From: JBBDXA01 sp040902585
GTDB lineage: Bacteria; Planctomycetota; Phycisphaerae; Phycisphaerales; Phycisphaeraceae
Assembly (NCBI GenBank): GCA_040902585.1
Contig: JBBDXA010000132.1
Location: 65,807 to 129,806 of the forward strand
Reading direction: 5' to 3'
Length of the DNA stretch: 64,000 bases
A program made the position numbers and the translations under genes. Shown here one piece after another: positions 28,901 through 37,347 of the stretch. The stretch's first letter is position 1. Each line of letters opens with the position of its first letter. The notes under the pieces were generated by a model. That model was not told the origin of the DNA, did no database searches, and saw only the letters and a program-made list of their open reading frames with translations.

Positions 28901-28928
28901 TTGACTGGTGGATTGATCGGCCTATAAT
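28901..28928 (+). promoter_or_regulatory. Near-consensus sigma-70 promoter of the gap gene
   Basis: TTGACT at 28901-28906 and TATAAT at 28923-28928 are separated by 16 bases. The predicted start of transcription near 28935 leaves a leader of about 75 bases before the ATG at 29011. It is the best housekeeping promoter I see in the window. Confidence 0.75.
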
Positions 28929-29010
28929 TCAAAACAGTTCTTGACGGTGGCTCTGCCCTCATCTTCTGCTGGCCGCGCCCACGTCGAACACCTCTGAAAG
29001 GAGCTGCTCG

Positions 29011-30063
29011 ATGGCGGTGAATGTCGGTATCAACGGCTTTGGAAGGATCGGGCGACTCGTCCTTCGAGCCGCAATCAACGATCCTCACATACGGTTTGTC
29101 GGCATAAACGACCTGGTTCCCCCTGATAATCTTGCTTACCTGCTCAAGTATGACTCAAATCATGGCCGGTTTCCCGGAACGGTTTACGCGGAAGACGATG
29201 GCATCGTCGTTAACGGTCGGTTGATCCCTTGTTTCTCCCAGCGCGATCCGGCAGCGTTGCCTTGGGCGAAAGTCCAGGCCGATTATGTCGTCGAATCCAC
29301 CGGCCTGTTTACGGATGCTCAAGGCGCGGTCAGGCACATTGAGGCGGGTGCCAAACGAGTGGTCATCACCGCGCCGACCAAGACACCAGACGTCGTCCAC
29401 ACATTCGTGCCCGGCATCAATCTCGACCAGTTTCATCAACCATCGGACAACATTGTTTCGATGGCGAGCTGCACGACGAACTGCCTCGCTCCGATTGCGA
29501 AGGTGGTTCACGAACAGTTCGGAATTGCCGAAGGTTTGATGACCACGGTCCACGCCTTAACCGCCACGCAGCCCTCCCAGGACGGTCCCAGCAAAAAGGA
29601 TTGGAGAGGTGGACGAAGCGCCGGCTTCAACATCATTCCCTCCGCGACCGGTGCCGCCAAGGCAGTCGGCCTGGTGCTCCCGCAGCTCAAGGGCAAGATT
29701 ACCGGCATGGCGTTTCGCGTTCCCACCGCCGACGTGTCAGTTGTCGATCTGACCGTTCGCACCGTCAAATCCACGAGCTATGGCGAGATTTGCGCGGCCA
29801 TGAAGCGCGCCAGCGAAGGCTCCCTTTTGGGAATCCTCGCCTACACCGAGGATGAAGTGGTGTCCAGCGATTTTCGCGGTGCTGCCTTCAGCGCAATCTT
29901 CGATGCCAAAGCCGGCATCGGCCTCAACGATCACTTCTTCAAGCTCATCGCCTGGTACGACAACGAGTGGGGATACTCCCACCGTATCGTGGACATGCTG
30001 CGATTCATGTCGTCGGCGGACGGCCTGCGATTCAGGGCTGCCCAGCACGCCGTACCGTCGTGA
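29011..30063 (+). CDS. gap: Glyceraldehyde-3-phosphate dehydrogenase
   Basis: A 350-residue cytoplasmic enzyme that oxidises and phosphorylates glyceraldehyde-3-phosphate with NAD in glycolysis, or runs in reverse in gluconeogenesis. Visible features: the Rossmann motif GINGFGRIGR (residues 7-16), the acidic D34 after the second strand that favours NAD, catalytic C154 in ASCTTNC, H181 in TTVHALTATQ, and the conserved WYDNEWGYS near the C-terminus. Length is slightly above the usual 330-340 because of a short C-terminal extension. AAGGAG precedes the ATG by seven bases, and a near-consensus promoter lies 80-110 bases upstream. It stands as a single, probably well-expressed gene, since 106 bases separate it from the next gene. 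Confidence 0.97.
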   Translation: MAVNVGINGFGRIGRLVLRAAINDPHIRFVGINDLVPPDNLAYLLKYDSNHGRFPGTVYAEDDGIVVNGRLIPCFSQRDPAALPWAKVQADYVVESTGLFTDAQGAVRHIEAGAKRVVITAPTKTPDVVHTFVPGINLDQFHQPSDNIVSMASCTTNCLAPIAKVVHEQFGIAEGLMTTVHALTATQPSQDGPSKKDWRGGRSAGFNIIPSATGAAKAVGLVLPQLKGKITGMAFRVPTADVSVVDLTVRTVKSTSYGEICAAMKRASEGSLLGILAYTEDEVVSSDFRGAAFSAIFDAKAGIGLNDHFFKLIAWYDNEWGYSHRIVDMLRFMSSADGLRFRAAQHAVPS

Positions 30064-30169
30064 CTCCCATTGCGGCTTCCTCACCTGATCGCATGGCGGT
30101 CGCGGTCAATGGGTGCGCGCCTGACAGGTCGCGTACGCAATGGGTTCTCGGTGATCAAGGACTTACAGC

Positions 30170-30775
30170 ATGAATGCACTTGACAACATTCTGAACCTGC
30201 ACCGAATCGATCAGATGATCGAACGGCTGAGGAGTGCCATCGAAAGCGCCAGGAACGACGCCGTCGAGCATTGGCGCTCGGTGATCGCGCTCGAAAACGC
30301 CGCGACTCATATCGAGAAGCTGCGAGAAGAGACCTTCCTCCAGCGGACACATCCATCGGAGCATCGCCTGCTGGCAGGCGAATCCATGCGGCTGAAATCG
30401 TCGATGATGGCGGCTCGACGAAATGTCCAATCCGCCGAGTCGCGCATGGCGCAGCTTCAAGTCGAGTGCGGCGCGACTCTTGAGTATCTGTGCGGGCAGC
30501 GCGAAGCCATCCTCGCCAAGCTCTCTCGCGAGCACCTCTCGATCTACTCCCGGCTCATTTCCGAGTGTGGCCACGAGCCGCTGGCCCTGGTCGAAATCCG
30601 TGATCCTCAGCGGATGGAGTGCGCCTGCACGGGTTGCTGTATGACCATTCCCGGCGAGTCAGTGCGCCAACTGCGTTCAGGCCGTGACCTGATTCAGTGC
30701 CCGACCTGTTCGCGCATCCTCTACCTCTGCGACGCCGACGCCAACCGTATACCCGCGTGGCGGTCCGCTTCATGA
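30170..30775 (+). CDS. Coiled-coil protein with C4 zinc ribbon (CdsZ-like)
   Basis: A 201-residue protein. Residues 1-125 are rich in charged heptads and predicted to form an antiparallel coiled coil. The C-terminus carries a four-cysteine zinc ribbon, CACTGCCMTIP then LIQCPTCSRILYL. This arrangement matches the small bacterial zinc-ribbon family formerly called DUF164, some members of which are described as regulatory proteins. The cellular role here cannot be deduced. The next gene starts 42 bases after the stop, so the two may be co-transcribed. Confidence 0.75.
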   Translation: MNALDNILNLHRIDQMIERLRSAIESARNDAVEHWRSVIALENAATHIEKLREETFLQRTHPSEHRLLAGESMRLKSSMMAARRNVQSAESRMAQLQVECGATLEYLCGQREAILAKLSREHLSIYSRLISECGHEPLALVEIRDPQRMECACTGCCMTIPGESVRQLRSGRDLIQCPTCSRILYLCDADANRIPAWRSAS

Positions 30776-30817
30776 CAGCGCTTCAATCTTCTCACGAATA
30801 TCGTTTCGATTCCCTCC

Positions 30818-31525
30818 ATGACTGAACCATCGCTCGTTGAACTCGACTACCAGCACACCGCGATCGGCGAGTTAATTCTCCGCAGGCGTCGATCGCCATC
30901 GCTCGACGGCGGCTTCGTGTATGAGGTCAAGCTCAATGGTGAGTTCCTGATGTCCAGCGTCGCGACCGTCAGTGAGGAGGCGCTGGCGGAACTGGCGCTG
31001 GCGGAGTTCGGCGAGTCTTCGTGCGATGTGCTGATCGGCGGACTGGGACTGGGATACACCGCCGCAGCCGCGCTTCGACACTTTCAGGTTCGCCGCGTTG
31101 ATGTCGTCGAGTTCCTCCAGCCCGTCATTGATTGGCATCGCAACCGCCTGGTGCCCGTGGCCGAGCAGCTTCTGGGCGACTCACGTTGCCGGTTCATACA
31201 CGATGATTTTTTCGACTACGTCCGTGATGCGACTCAGGATGACGCGCGACGATACGGCATCATTCTGCTGGACATTGATCACTCGCCGGAATCCTGGCTC
31301 CACCCGGCTCACAAGCGGTGCTATGGCCCCGAGGGATTGCGGGCGCTGGCGGAGAAGCTCAACCCCAACGGTGTATTTGCGCTGTGGTCGGCAGCGGCTC
31401 CCGATGAACGATTCCTCACACGAATGCAAGACGCGTTCGCCAAAGTGTGTATGTATCCGGTGGACTACTTTCATCCCACCCTTCACTCGCACGAGCAGAA
31501 CACCGTTATCGTTGCGCGTCGATGA
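30818..31525 (+). CDS. Spermidine-synthase-like SAM-dependent protein
   Basis: A 235-residue protein with the Rossmann fold of the spermidine synthase/methyltransferase group: VLIGGLGLGYTAAAALR is the nucleotide-binding loop, VDVVEF the acidic end of strand 2, and GIILLDIDHSPESW the catalytic-site strand. The polyamine-synthase gatekeeping aspartates are not fully evident, so it may be a methyltransferase-type relative rather than a true aminopropyltransferase. The ATG at 30818 is in good context for the conserved N-terminus. It follows the zinc-ribbon gene closely. The substrate is unknown. Confidence 0.7.
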   Translation: MTEPSLVELDYQHTAIGELILRRRRSPSLDGGFVYEVKLNGEFLMSSVATVSEEALAELALAEFGESSCDVLIGGLGLGYTAAAALRHFQVRRVDVVEFLQPVIDWHRNRLVPVAEQLLGDSRCRFIHDDFFDYVRDATQDDARRYGIILLDIDHSPESWLHPAHKRCYGPEGLRALAEKLNPNGVFALWSAAAPDERFLTRMQDAFAKVCMYPVDYFHPTLHSHEQNTVIVARR

Positions 31526-31606
31526 GTTGGCTCGGGGATTCACAGTGGCGGTGATCTCGGCGCGGCCCTGAGTGAAATGACACGATCACCATGCAGGAGC
31601 CTTAGA

Positions 31607-31792
31607 ATGGATAAGAAGTCCAGAAAGCGTATGCAGGTATTGAAGGACAAGCTTCAGAGTCGACGACAGCAGTTGGCCAGTGCGAAAAAGCAGCCGGACG
31701 AGGCACGCGAGGCTGAACGGTTGATGAAAGAGATACTGGCACTGGAGTCCGAGCTTGAGGTGATCAAAATGCTCGCCTCGAACCGCGGATAA
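31607..31792 (+). CDS. Small basic coiled-coil protein
   Basis: A 61-residue protein starting MDKKSRKRMQVLKDKLQSRR. The ATG at 31607 has AGGAG seven bases upstream; a longer frame from 31577 lacks such a site. The sequence is a highly charged, mostly helical chain with regular leucine spacing, typical of a short coiled coil. I recall similar small proteins as conserved hypotheticals in planctomycetes but cannot assign a role. It lies between a SAM-dependent enzyme and release factor 3, all on the plus strand. Confidence 0.75.
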   Translation: MDKKSRKRMQVLKDKLQSRRQQLASAKKQPDEAREAERLMKEILALESELEVIKMLASNRG

Positions 31793-31884
31793 TCGGGTGC
31801 CTGCCAATTGCGGATTGATCTTCAGCATCAGCAGCGGTCGACACTTAATATAAGGCGCTATCGAGCCCGCGAGGAAACAGCTAC

Positions 31885-33531
31885 ATGACCACGGCAATTG
31901 CCGACGAGATTAAACGCCGCCGCACGTTTGCGATCATTTCGCACCCTGACGCCGGCAAGACCACGCTCACCGAGAAGCTCCTGCTCTACGGTGGCGCGGT
32001 CAAGCTGGCTGGCTCGGTGACGGCACGCAAGAACCAGCGGGCGACGACTTCCGATTGGATGGAACTGGAGCGCAAACGCGGGATCTCCATCAGTTCCACC
32101 GTGCTCCAATTTGAGTACGCCGGCCGCCGCATCAACCTGCTGGATACGCCCGGCCACCGGGACTTTTCTGAAGATACGTATCGCGTGCTCACCGCCGTCG
32201 ATTCAGCCGTGATGGTCATCGACGCGGGCAAAGGCATCGAGAGTCAGACTCGGAAGTTGTTCGAGGTCTGCCGGCAGCGCGGCGTGCCGATCTTCACCTT
32301 CATGAACAAGCTCGATCGGCCCGCGATGGATCCCATCGGATTGCTCGATGAACTGGAAAGCGTGCTGGGGATTCATGCGTATGCCGTGAACTGGCCGCTG
32401 GGCATGGGCAAACAGTTCCAGGGTGTGTTCGATCGCCGGTCCTCACAGGTCCATCTCTTCCAGCGCACGCCGCATGGCAGCTACCGTGCGCCGGTGACAG
32501 TCAGCGGCCTCGGCGATGCGGAGATCCGCAGCCGACTGGATGATCAGTCTCACGCGGCCGCCAGTGAACAGCTCGCAATGCTCGATGCCGCCGGGGCCGT
32601 GTTTGACATGGACAGAATTCGCGCCGGCACCCTGACGCCGGTGTTCTTCGGCAGCGCGATGAACAACTTCGGCGTGCAGATGTTTCTGGATCACTTCATG
32701 GCCTGTGCGCCCATGCCCTCGGCGCGCCGCGCGGGCGACCGGCTCGTCGACCCGACGCGCGATCCGTTCAGCGGGTTCGTGTTCAAGATTCAAGCCAATA
32801 TGGACCCGAATCACCGCGACCGCATCGCATTCATCCGCGTGGTATCAGGACGCTTCACGCGGGAGATGACGGTCACGCACGTCCAGAGCGGCCGACGCAT
32901 TCGCCTTTCCAACGCCCAGTCACTGCTCGGCCGTGAACGCGAGACGGTTGATGAAGCGTTCCCCGGCGACGTGATCGGCATCGTCGGCCCTAAAGATATT
33001 CGCATCGGCGATACGCTGACGGACGACAGCGGCATCGTCTTCCATGAGATTCCAAGATTCCCGCCTGAATGCTTTGCCTTCCTGCACAACCCGGCTCCCT
33101 CGCAATACAAGCGATTCAGCCAGGGCGTGCATCAGCTTCTTCAGGAAGGCGTGATTCAGAGCTTTGAACTCCCCAACCGCGCTCAGAAGCTCCTGCTGTT
33201 GGGAGCGATCGGCCCGCTTCAGTTTGAGATTGTTCAGTATCGCCTGGCTCAGGAATATGGCGCCGAATCGCGCATCGATCCCGCGCCATGGTCTATAGTA
33301 CGCTGGTGCGCCGATGCCGATGTCGTCAAACGCATGAACGAGTTAGTCGTTCCAGGCGGGGCAGAGTTCGCGATCAGTTCCCGTGGTGAACCCGTGCTCC
33401 TCTTTCCTGATCTATGGACCGAACGTTACTTCTGCGAACGCAATCCGACCGTCGCGCTGGTGCGGCAGCCTCCATCCGATCTGAGCATCGAGGAGCATGC
33501 CGCCACAAACGCGCCTATCAGCGAGCATTGA
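31885..33531 (+). CDS. prfC: Peptide chain release factor 3
   Basis: A 548-residue translational GTPase that removes RF1 or RF2 from the ribosome after peptide release. The G domain shows SHPDAGKTTLTEK (P-loop), the RGISI region of switch I, DTPGHRDF (switch II) and NKLD (guanine specificity). The later domains contain typical RF3 phrases: SGFVFKIQANMDP, HRDRIAF and GPLQFEIVQYRL. Length matches the family (about 530). GAGGAA precedes the ATG. An 86-base gap separates it from the hpnR-like gene, so transcription may continue. Confidence 0.95.
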   Translation: MTTAIADEIKRRRTFAIISHPDAGKTTLTEKLLLYGGAVKLAGSVTARKNQRATTSDWMELERKRGISISSTVLQFEYAGRRINLLDTPGHRDFSEDTYRVLTAVDSAVMVIDAGKGIESQTRKLFEVCRQRGVPIFTFMNKLDRPAMDPIGLLDELESVLGIHAYAVNWPLGMGKQFQGVFDRRSSQVHLFQRTPHGSYRAPVTVSGLGDAEIRSRLDDQSHAAASEQLAMLDAAGAVFDMDRIRAGTLTPVFFGSAMNNFGVQMFLDHFMACAPMPSARRAGDRLVDPTRDPFSGFVFKIQANMDPNHRDRIAFIRVVSGRFTREMTVTHVQSGRRIRLSNAQSLLGRERETVDEAFPGDVIGIVGPKDIRIGDTLTDDSGIVFHEIPRFPPECFAFLHNPAPSQYKRFSQGVHQLLQEGVIQSFELPNRAQKLLLLGAIGPLQFEIVQYRLAQEYGAESRIDPAPWSIVRWCADADVVKRMNELVVPGGAEFAISSRGEPVLLFPDLWTERYFCERNPTVALVRQPPSDLSIEEHAATNAPISEH

Positions 33532-33617
33532 AAGCCAATCTCAGTATCCTTGATTTCTCAAGGTGCTCCCTTGAAAGTTCCCCCGTGACCGGGCACACCC
33601 CTTGGAGGACACAGCAA

Positions 33618-35108
33618 TTGAAAGTCTTACTTATCCATCCGAGTGCTTTGATGTTTTCAGAGATCTACCTTCGCCTCGAGCCCCTGGGGCTGGAGCGGGT
33701 GGGCGGGTCCATCCGCAAGGCGGGGCACGATGTACGGTTGCTCGATCTTCAGATATTCAAGCACAGTGACGTGTTTGCGGAGCTTGAGCACTGGCGCCCG
33801 GATGTGATCGCCTTCTCCTTGAACTATCTGGCCAATATTCCTGAAGTGATTGATCTGTCGAAGGAGGCGAAGCGACGCCTGCCGGATTGTTTCATATTTG
33901 CCGGCGGGCACAGTGTCTCGTTCGTCGCCGATGAGGTGCTCGACCATGCCGATGGCGCGATTGACTGCATTCTGACCGGGGAGGCGGAGCGCACTGCGCC
34001 GCAGGTGATCTCCGCTTGGCGTGACGGGGGTCTGTTGGAAGTACCTGGTGTCGTTACGCGGGACGGCAAGGGGCCGCCGCCGCAGTTGATCGAGAGTCTG
34101 GATGATTATCCCCCGGCGCGCGATCTGACGCGCAAGCGCCACAAGTATTTCATCGGACACATGGATCCAAGTGCATCGATCGAGTTCACCCGTGGCTGTC
34201 CGTGGGATTGCTCGTTCTGCTCCGCATGGACGTTCTATGGGCGCAGCTATCGCACGGTGTCAGCCGATGTCGCTGCCGATGAGTTGCAGTCGATTCGTGA
34301 ACCCAATGTATTTATTGTTGATGATGTCGCATTCATCAGGCCTGAACATGGGATGGCCATCGCGGACGCGATTGAAAAGCGGAACATACGCAAGCAATAC
34401 TACCTTGAGACCCGCGCCGATGTGTTGCTCCGCAATGAAGAGATGTTTCGCCGGTGGGCCAAACTCGGCCTGACTTACATGTTCCTTGGGATCGAAGCCC
34501 TTGATGAAGAAGGTCTCAAGGCGTTCCGCAAGCGATCGACGCCCAACCAGAATTTCAAGGCGCTGGAGATCGCCCGTAAACTTGGGATAGAGGTGGCGAT
34601 CAACATCATCGCAGACCCCGCGTGGGATGTAGACCGATTCGAGCACCTGCGCGAGTGGGCGCTGAAGGTGCCCGAGATCGTGCATGTCACCGTGCAGACG
34701 CCATACCCCGGCACCGAGATCTGGCATACCGAAAAGCGCAAGCTGACGACGACAGACTACCGCCTCTTCGACGTACAGCACGCGGTGCTGCCTACGAAGT
34801 TGCCGCTGCGGACTTTCTACGAAGAACTGGTCAAGACGCAGTCGGTGCTGGCGAAGAAGCATCTCGGCTGGAAGGCCCTTCGCGGCGCGGCGGGGATTGC
34901 ACTGAAGTGTCTACTGCGCGGACAGACCAACTTTGTGCGCATGCTGTGGAAATTCAACAGCGTCTATAACGCTGAAAGACAAATGGCTGACCACGAAAGA
35001 CCCGTGAAGTACCAGATGCGACCTCCGGTCGCTTCTCCATCGGGAATTGCGGGAGGTGACATGTATGTTCACCTGCCGCTGGCGACAACCACTCTCCAGG
35101 CCGAATAG
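33618..35108 (+). CDS. hpnR: Hopanoid C-3 methylase HpnR (B12-binding radical SAM)
   Basis: A 496-residue cobalamin-dependent radical SAM enzyme. The start is taken as TTG at 33618, because GGAGGA lies eight bases upstream and the conserved beginning KVLLIHPSALMFSEIYLRLE follows at once; the first in-frame ATG would cut into it. An N-terminal B12-binding domain (about residues 1-145, with DLQIF and FAGGHS) is followed by the radical SAM core with C194, C198 and C201 in TRGCPWDCSFCSAW. Long stretches match what I know of HpnR: FIVDDVAFI, YYLETRADVLLRN, TYMFLGIEALDEEGLKAFRK and the C-terminal FVRMLWKFNSVYN. HpnR adds the C-3 methyl to hopanoids in membranes. No other hopanoid gene is in the window. 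Confidence 0.85.
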   Translation: MKVLLIHPSALMFSEIYLRLEPLGLERVGGSIRKAGHDVRLLDLQIFKHSDVFAELEHWRPDVIAFSLNYLANIPEVIDLSKEAKRRLPDCFIFAGGHSVSFVADEVLDHADGAIDCILTGEAERTAPQVISAWRDGGLLEVPGVVTRDGKGPPPQLIESLDDYPPARDLTRKRHKYFIGHMDPSASIEFTRGCPWDCSFCSAWTFYGRSYRTVSADVAADELQSIREPNVFIVDDVAFIRPEHGMAIADAIEKRNIRKQYYLETRADVLLRNEEMFRRWAKLGLTYMFLGIEALDEEGLKAFRKRSTPNQNFKALEIARKLGIEVAINIIADPAWDVDRFEHLREWALKVPEIVHVTVQTPYPGTEIWHTEKRKLTTTDYRLFDVQHAVLPTKLPLRTFYEELVKTQSVLAKKHLGWKALRGAAGIALKCLLRGQTNFVRMLWKFNSVYNAERQMADHERPVKYQMRPPVASPSGIAGGDMYVHLPLATTTLQAE

Positions 35109-35142
35109 CCACAGCTGCCCGCGGCACTGCCAGAGGTAGTTG

Positions 35143-35979
35143 ATGAATCTCAAGTTGTCTATACTTCAACGTGATTGTCCGCTGTGCGGAACGAGCAACC
35201 ACGGCCGTTCACCGTCGCCTTACTCGCGAGATGAATGGATACTCAAGTCCTGCGAGCAGTGTCGATTGCTTTACTTGGAGAACCCGCCGCCGGTGGAGTC
35301 GTTGGCAGGCGACAATAGCTGGACTGAGTCCATGCGCAACGAAGGAGCGCGCAGGTTGGAAGTTCGACCCGTTTCAGGCCGACTTCGGGCGATGTGGAAG
35401 CGCGTGCGGTCGCGCCTGTTCCCGAGAAAGAAACGGCAGTCGCTGATCAATCGGTACATAACCGAAGGGAACCTGCTGGATGTCGGCTGCGGCACCGGCG
35501 CGTACTTCGCCGATTTGCGTTCGACTATCGTGCCGCATGGGATTGAAATCGATCCGGACGCCGTTCAACTTGCCCGGCAGCATGCCGAGCGGCGCGGTGG
35601 CAGTCTCATCGAGGCCGACGCACTTGGTGGACTGAGCACGGTGGCTTCCAGCACGATGCGCGGCGTGGTGATGCATTCATTTCTTGAGCATGAGGTTTCA
35701 CCTCTCGAGGTTCTTCAGGAGACTCGACGCGTCCTGAACGATGAGGGCGTCGCCATCATCAAGGTGCCTAACGTCGCCTGTTGGAACCGAAGATTCTGGC
35801 ACGGAAAGGACTGGCCAGGCTTTCGATTTCCGGACCACGTGAACTATTTCACGCCCCGGACTCTACGGATGATTGCCTTGAAGGCGGGCTTGCAGATTCA
35901 CCGCTTCGCTTGGTACGACCGATTTCCCCTGAACGATAATATGTGGTTGGTCGCGAAGCGACATCAACGCGTGAAGTGA
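35143..35979 (+). CDS. SAM-dependent methyltransferase with N-terminal zinc finger
   Basis: A 278-residue class I methyltransferase. The ATG at 35143 is used; a TTG directly before it is in frame but AGAGGT suits the ATG. The N-terminus has CPLCGTSNHG and SCEQCRLLYL, a four-cysteine zinc-binding module typical of a large methyltransferase group. The SAM site is NLLDVGCGTGAYF (about residue 110) with GIEIDPDAV as the acidic loop. The C-terminal part (PDHVNYFTPRTLRMI) is also family-typical. It begins 34 bases after the hpnR-like gene and is likely co-transcribed, so it may act on a lipid or glycan, but this is inference. Confidence 0.8.
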   Translation: MNLKLSILQRDCPLCGTSNHGRSPSPYSRDEWILKSCEQCRLLYLENPPPVESLAGDNSWTESMRNEGARRLEVRPVSGRLRAMWKRVRSRLFPRKKRQSLINRYITEGNLLDVGCGTGAYFADLRSTIVPHGIEIDPDAVQLARQHAERRGGSLIEADALGGLSTVASSTMRGVVMHSFLEHEVSPLEVLQETRRVLNDEGVAIIKVPNVACWNRRFWHGKDWPGFRFPDHVNYFTPRTLRMIALKAGLQIHRFAWYDRFPLNDNMWLVAKRHQRVK

Positions 35980-36112
35980 GACCGTGCTGGGTGATATGGG
36001 CGGACGTTTGAAGTGCGAGAACGAGCGGTAGAGTGCTGCCGTTGTTCTCATGCTGAACGCCGCTGGAGTGGTTCAACGCCCAAGCGTAGTTGCCGATGAT
36101 GAATGGTGATGG

Positions 36113-36202
36113 ATCTCCGCCTTGACGTACTCAACTTGGCGGACGAACTGCTTCTCGGTCGCGCCGGCCAGCAGGAGGAAGAACGCTTGGAGGGTACCCC
36201 TT
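36113..36202 (-). pseudogene. Remnant of an integrase-core transposase N-terminus
   Basis: On the minus strand this stretch reads GTLQAFFLLLAGATEKQFVR, then QVEYVKAE. It aligns with the N-terminus of the transposase pseudogene at 24289-24596 (AYFLLLAGATEEQLVR, then VEYLKVE). No start codon, catalytic core or C-terminus remains. It abuts repeat copy 3, as the 24.1-24.7 kb element is near copy 2. Confidence 0.7.
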
Positions 36203-36443
36203 CGACAAACCCGTCAGCGTGACATGCACATCTCATCGCCGAGGCGCGCCTACGTTCGCGCGCGACATCGCGAAAAGTCGCGCGCTTCTGCGCACCTTCG
36301 GAAAATTAGTTAACAAGGTCAAGCTGTCGATTAAAAAGCAGTTACGCGAACGTAGAATTCGCTGAATTGGGGCCAAAACCGGCCTCGAATACGCGCGCGA
36401 CTTTTTCTCGCGTTTAACAACTTGACGGGTTTGGAACAGGGAG
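36203..36443 (+). repeat. Dispersed repeat copy 3 (subfamily B)
   Basis: A block running from acaaacccgtcagc through gcagttacgcgaacgtaga and gctgaattggggccaa to cgggtttggaacagggag. It is shared in the same orientation with copies at 45530-45699 and 46891-47178. It contains a 9-bp hairpin, GCGCGCGAC at 36258-36266 and GTCGCGCGC at 36277-36285. No coding frame is supported. Confidence 0.85.
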
Positions 36444-36452
36444 CTCGAAGCA

Positions 36453-36496
36453 TTCTTGGCGTTCTTGGCGTTCTTGGTGCCATGGCGCCATGGCGG
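36453..36496 (+). repeat. Short tandem ttcttggcg repeats with a palindrome
   Basis: Three tandem ttcttggYg units run into the palindrome gccatggcgccatggc. This is a simple intergenic structure downstream of the leftward pilin-like gene. It could contribute to transcription termination, but there is no T-run. Confidence 0.6.
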
Positions 36497-36550
36497 TTTG
36501 AATGATCAGAGGTGATTCCTACGCCTGCTTGATCCGTGGACCTTGCCGGC

Positions 36551-37249
36551 TTACTCCACCCAGAGCCAGTACCAGTCGTCGCCCGAGCCCCAGACGTTCA
36601 TGTTGAAGTAGTAGCCGCCCGTGTTGGTCTTAGGATAGGCTTCGAGTCCCTGTGCGACCGCGCTGCCATCGGAGTAAGCATGGGAGTGGCGGCTGTTGTA
36701 GTGAAAGCTGAGGCGCGGCTGGCCGCCGTAGAGACGTTGCGATTCGATCATGATCGGTCCGCGCGGGTCGCCGATTCGAGAAGGGGAGTTCTTGCCGAAG
36801 AAGCGCGGGTTGCCCTTGAGGCCGGTGGTCGGGAAGTTGGGGTAGATGTTGAACTCGGTAAGCGAGTCGGTACTGTTGCGGTGAAACAGCAGCACTCTCG
36901 GCTCGTTGGGGCAGAGCCAGGCGGAGGTCAGCGGGGCGTTGTAGTTGGTGTAGTAGCCGGCCGGATTGGACTGCTCATTGGTCTCCAGGCCGAAGCGCGC
37001 CAGTTCGCGGCCGATGGCCAGGTCGAGGTAGTAAGGGCCGCTCGGATGGCCTTTAAGGAACTGATTGCGGTTTTGGGTGGCGTAGCCGATCATCGCCACG
37101 GCCTTGGCGTGATAGTTGGAGAGGCAGATGGCCGCCCGCGCGGACTCGCGCGCCTTGCCCAGTTGCGGCAGCAGCAGGGAGAGGATGATGGCGATGATGG
37201 CGACGACCGCCAGAAGTTCGGGGATGGTAAAGGCGTTTTCACGACGCAT
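36551..37249 (-). CDS. Prepilin-like secreted protein
   Basis: A 232-residue protein. The ATG at 37249, with GGAG eight bases upstream, gives MRRENAFTIPELLAVVAIIA, a type IV prepilin N-terminus with cleavage expected before F at the A-F junction and Glu five residues into the mature chain. The frame continues far upstream without support. The mature part has no pilin disulfide loop but carries planctomycete pseudopilin-like phrases (LPQLGKARESARAAICLSN, WLCPNEP). Such proteins are secreted or assembled by type II/IV machinery; their exact role is unclear. It follows the FecR protein gene on the same strand by 98 bases and may be controlled by the same ECF system. Confidence 0.8.
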   Translation of the reverse strand: MRRENAFTIPELLAVVAIIAIILSLLLPQLGKARESARAAICLSNYHAKAVAMIGYATQNRNQFLKGHPSGPYYLDLAIGRELARFGLETNEQSNPAGYYTNYNAPLTSAWLCPNEPRVLLFHRNSTDSLTEFNIYPNFPTTGLKGNPRFFGKNSPSRIGDPRGPIMIESQRLYGGQPRLSFHYNSRHSHAYSDGSAVAQGLEAYPKTNTGGYYFNMNVWGSGDDWYWLWVE

Positions 37250-37347
37250 GCGAGAGACTCCAGGTTGCGGGCTTGCGCGTCCTGAACCGTGAGTGCCGGT
37301 GATTCGAGCAGGGCCAGGGCCGGCGGGCGGGCGCGGACGGCGAACCG

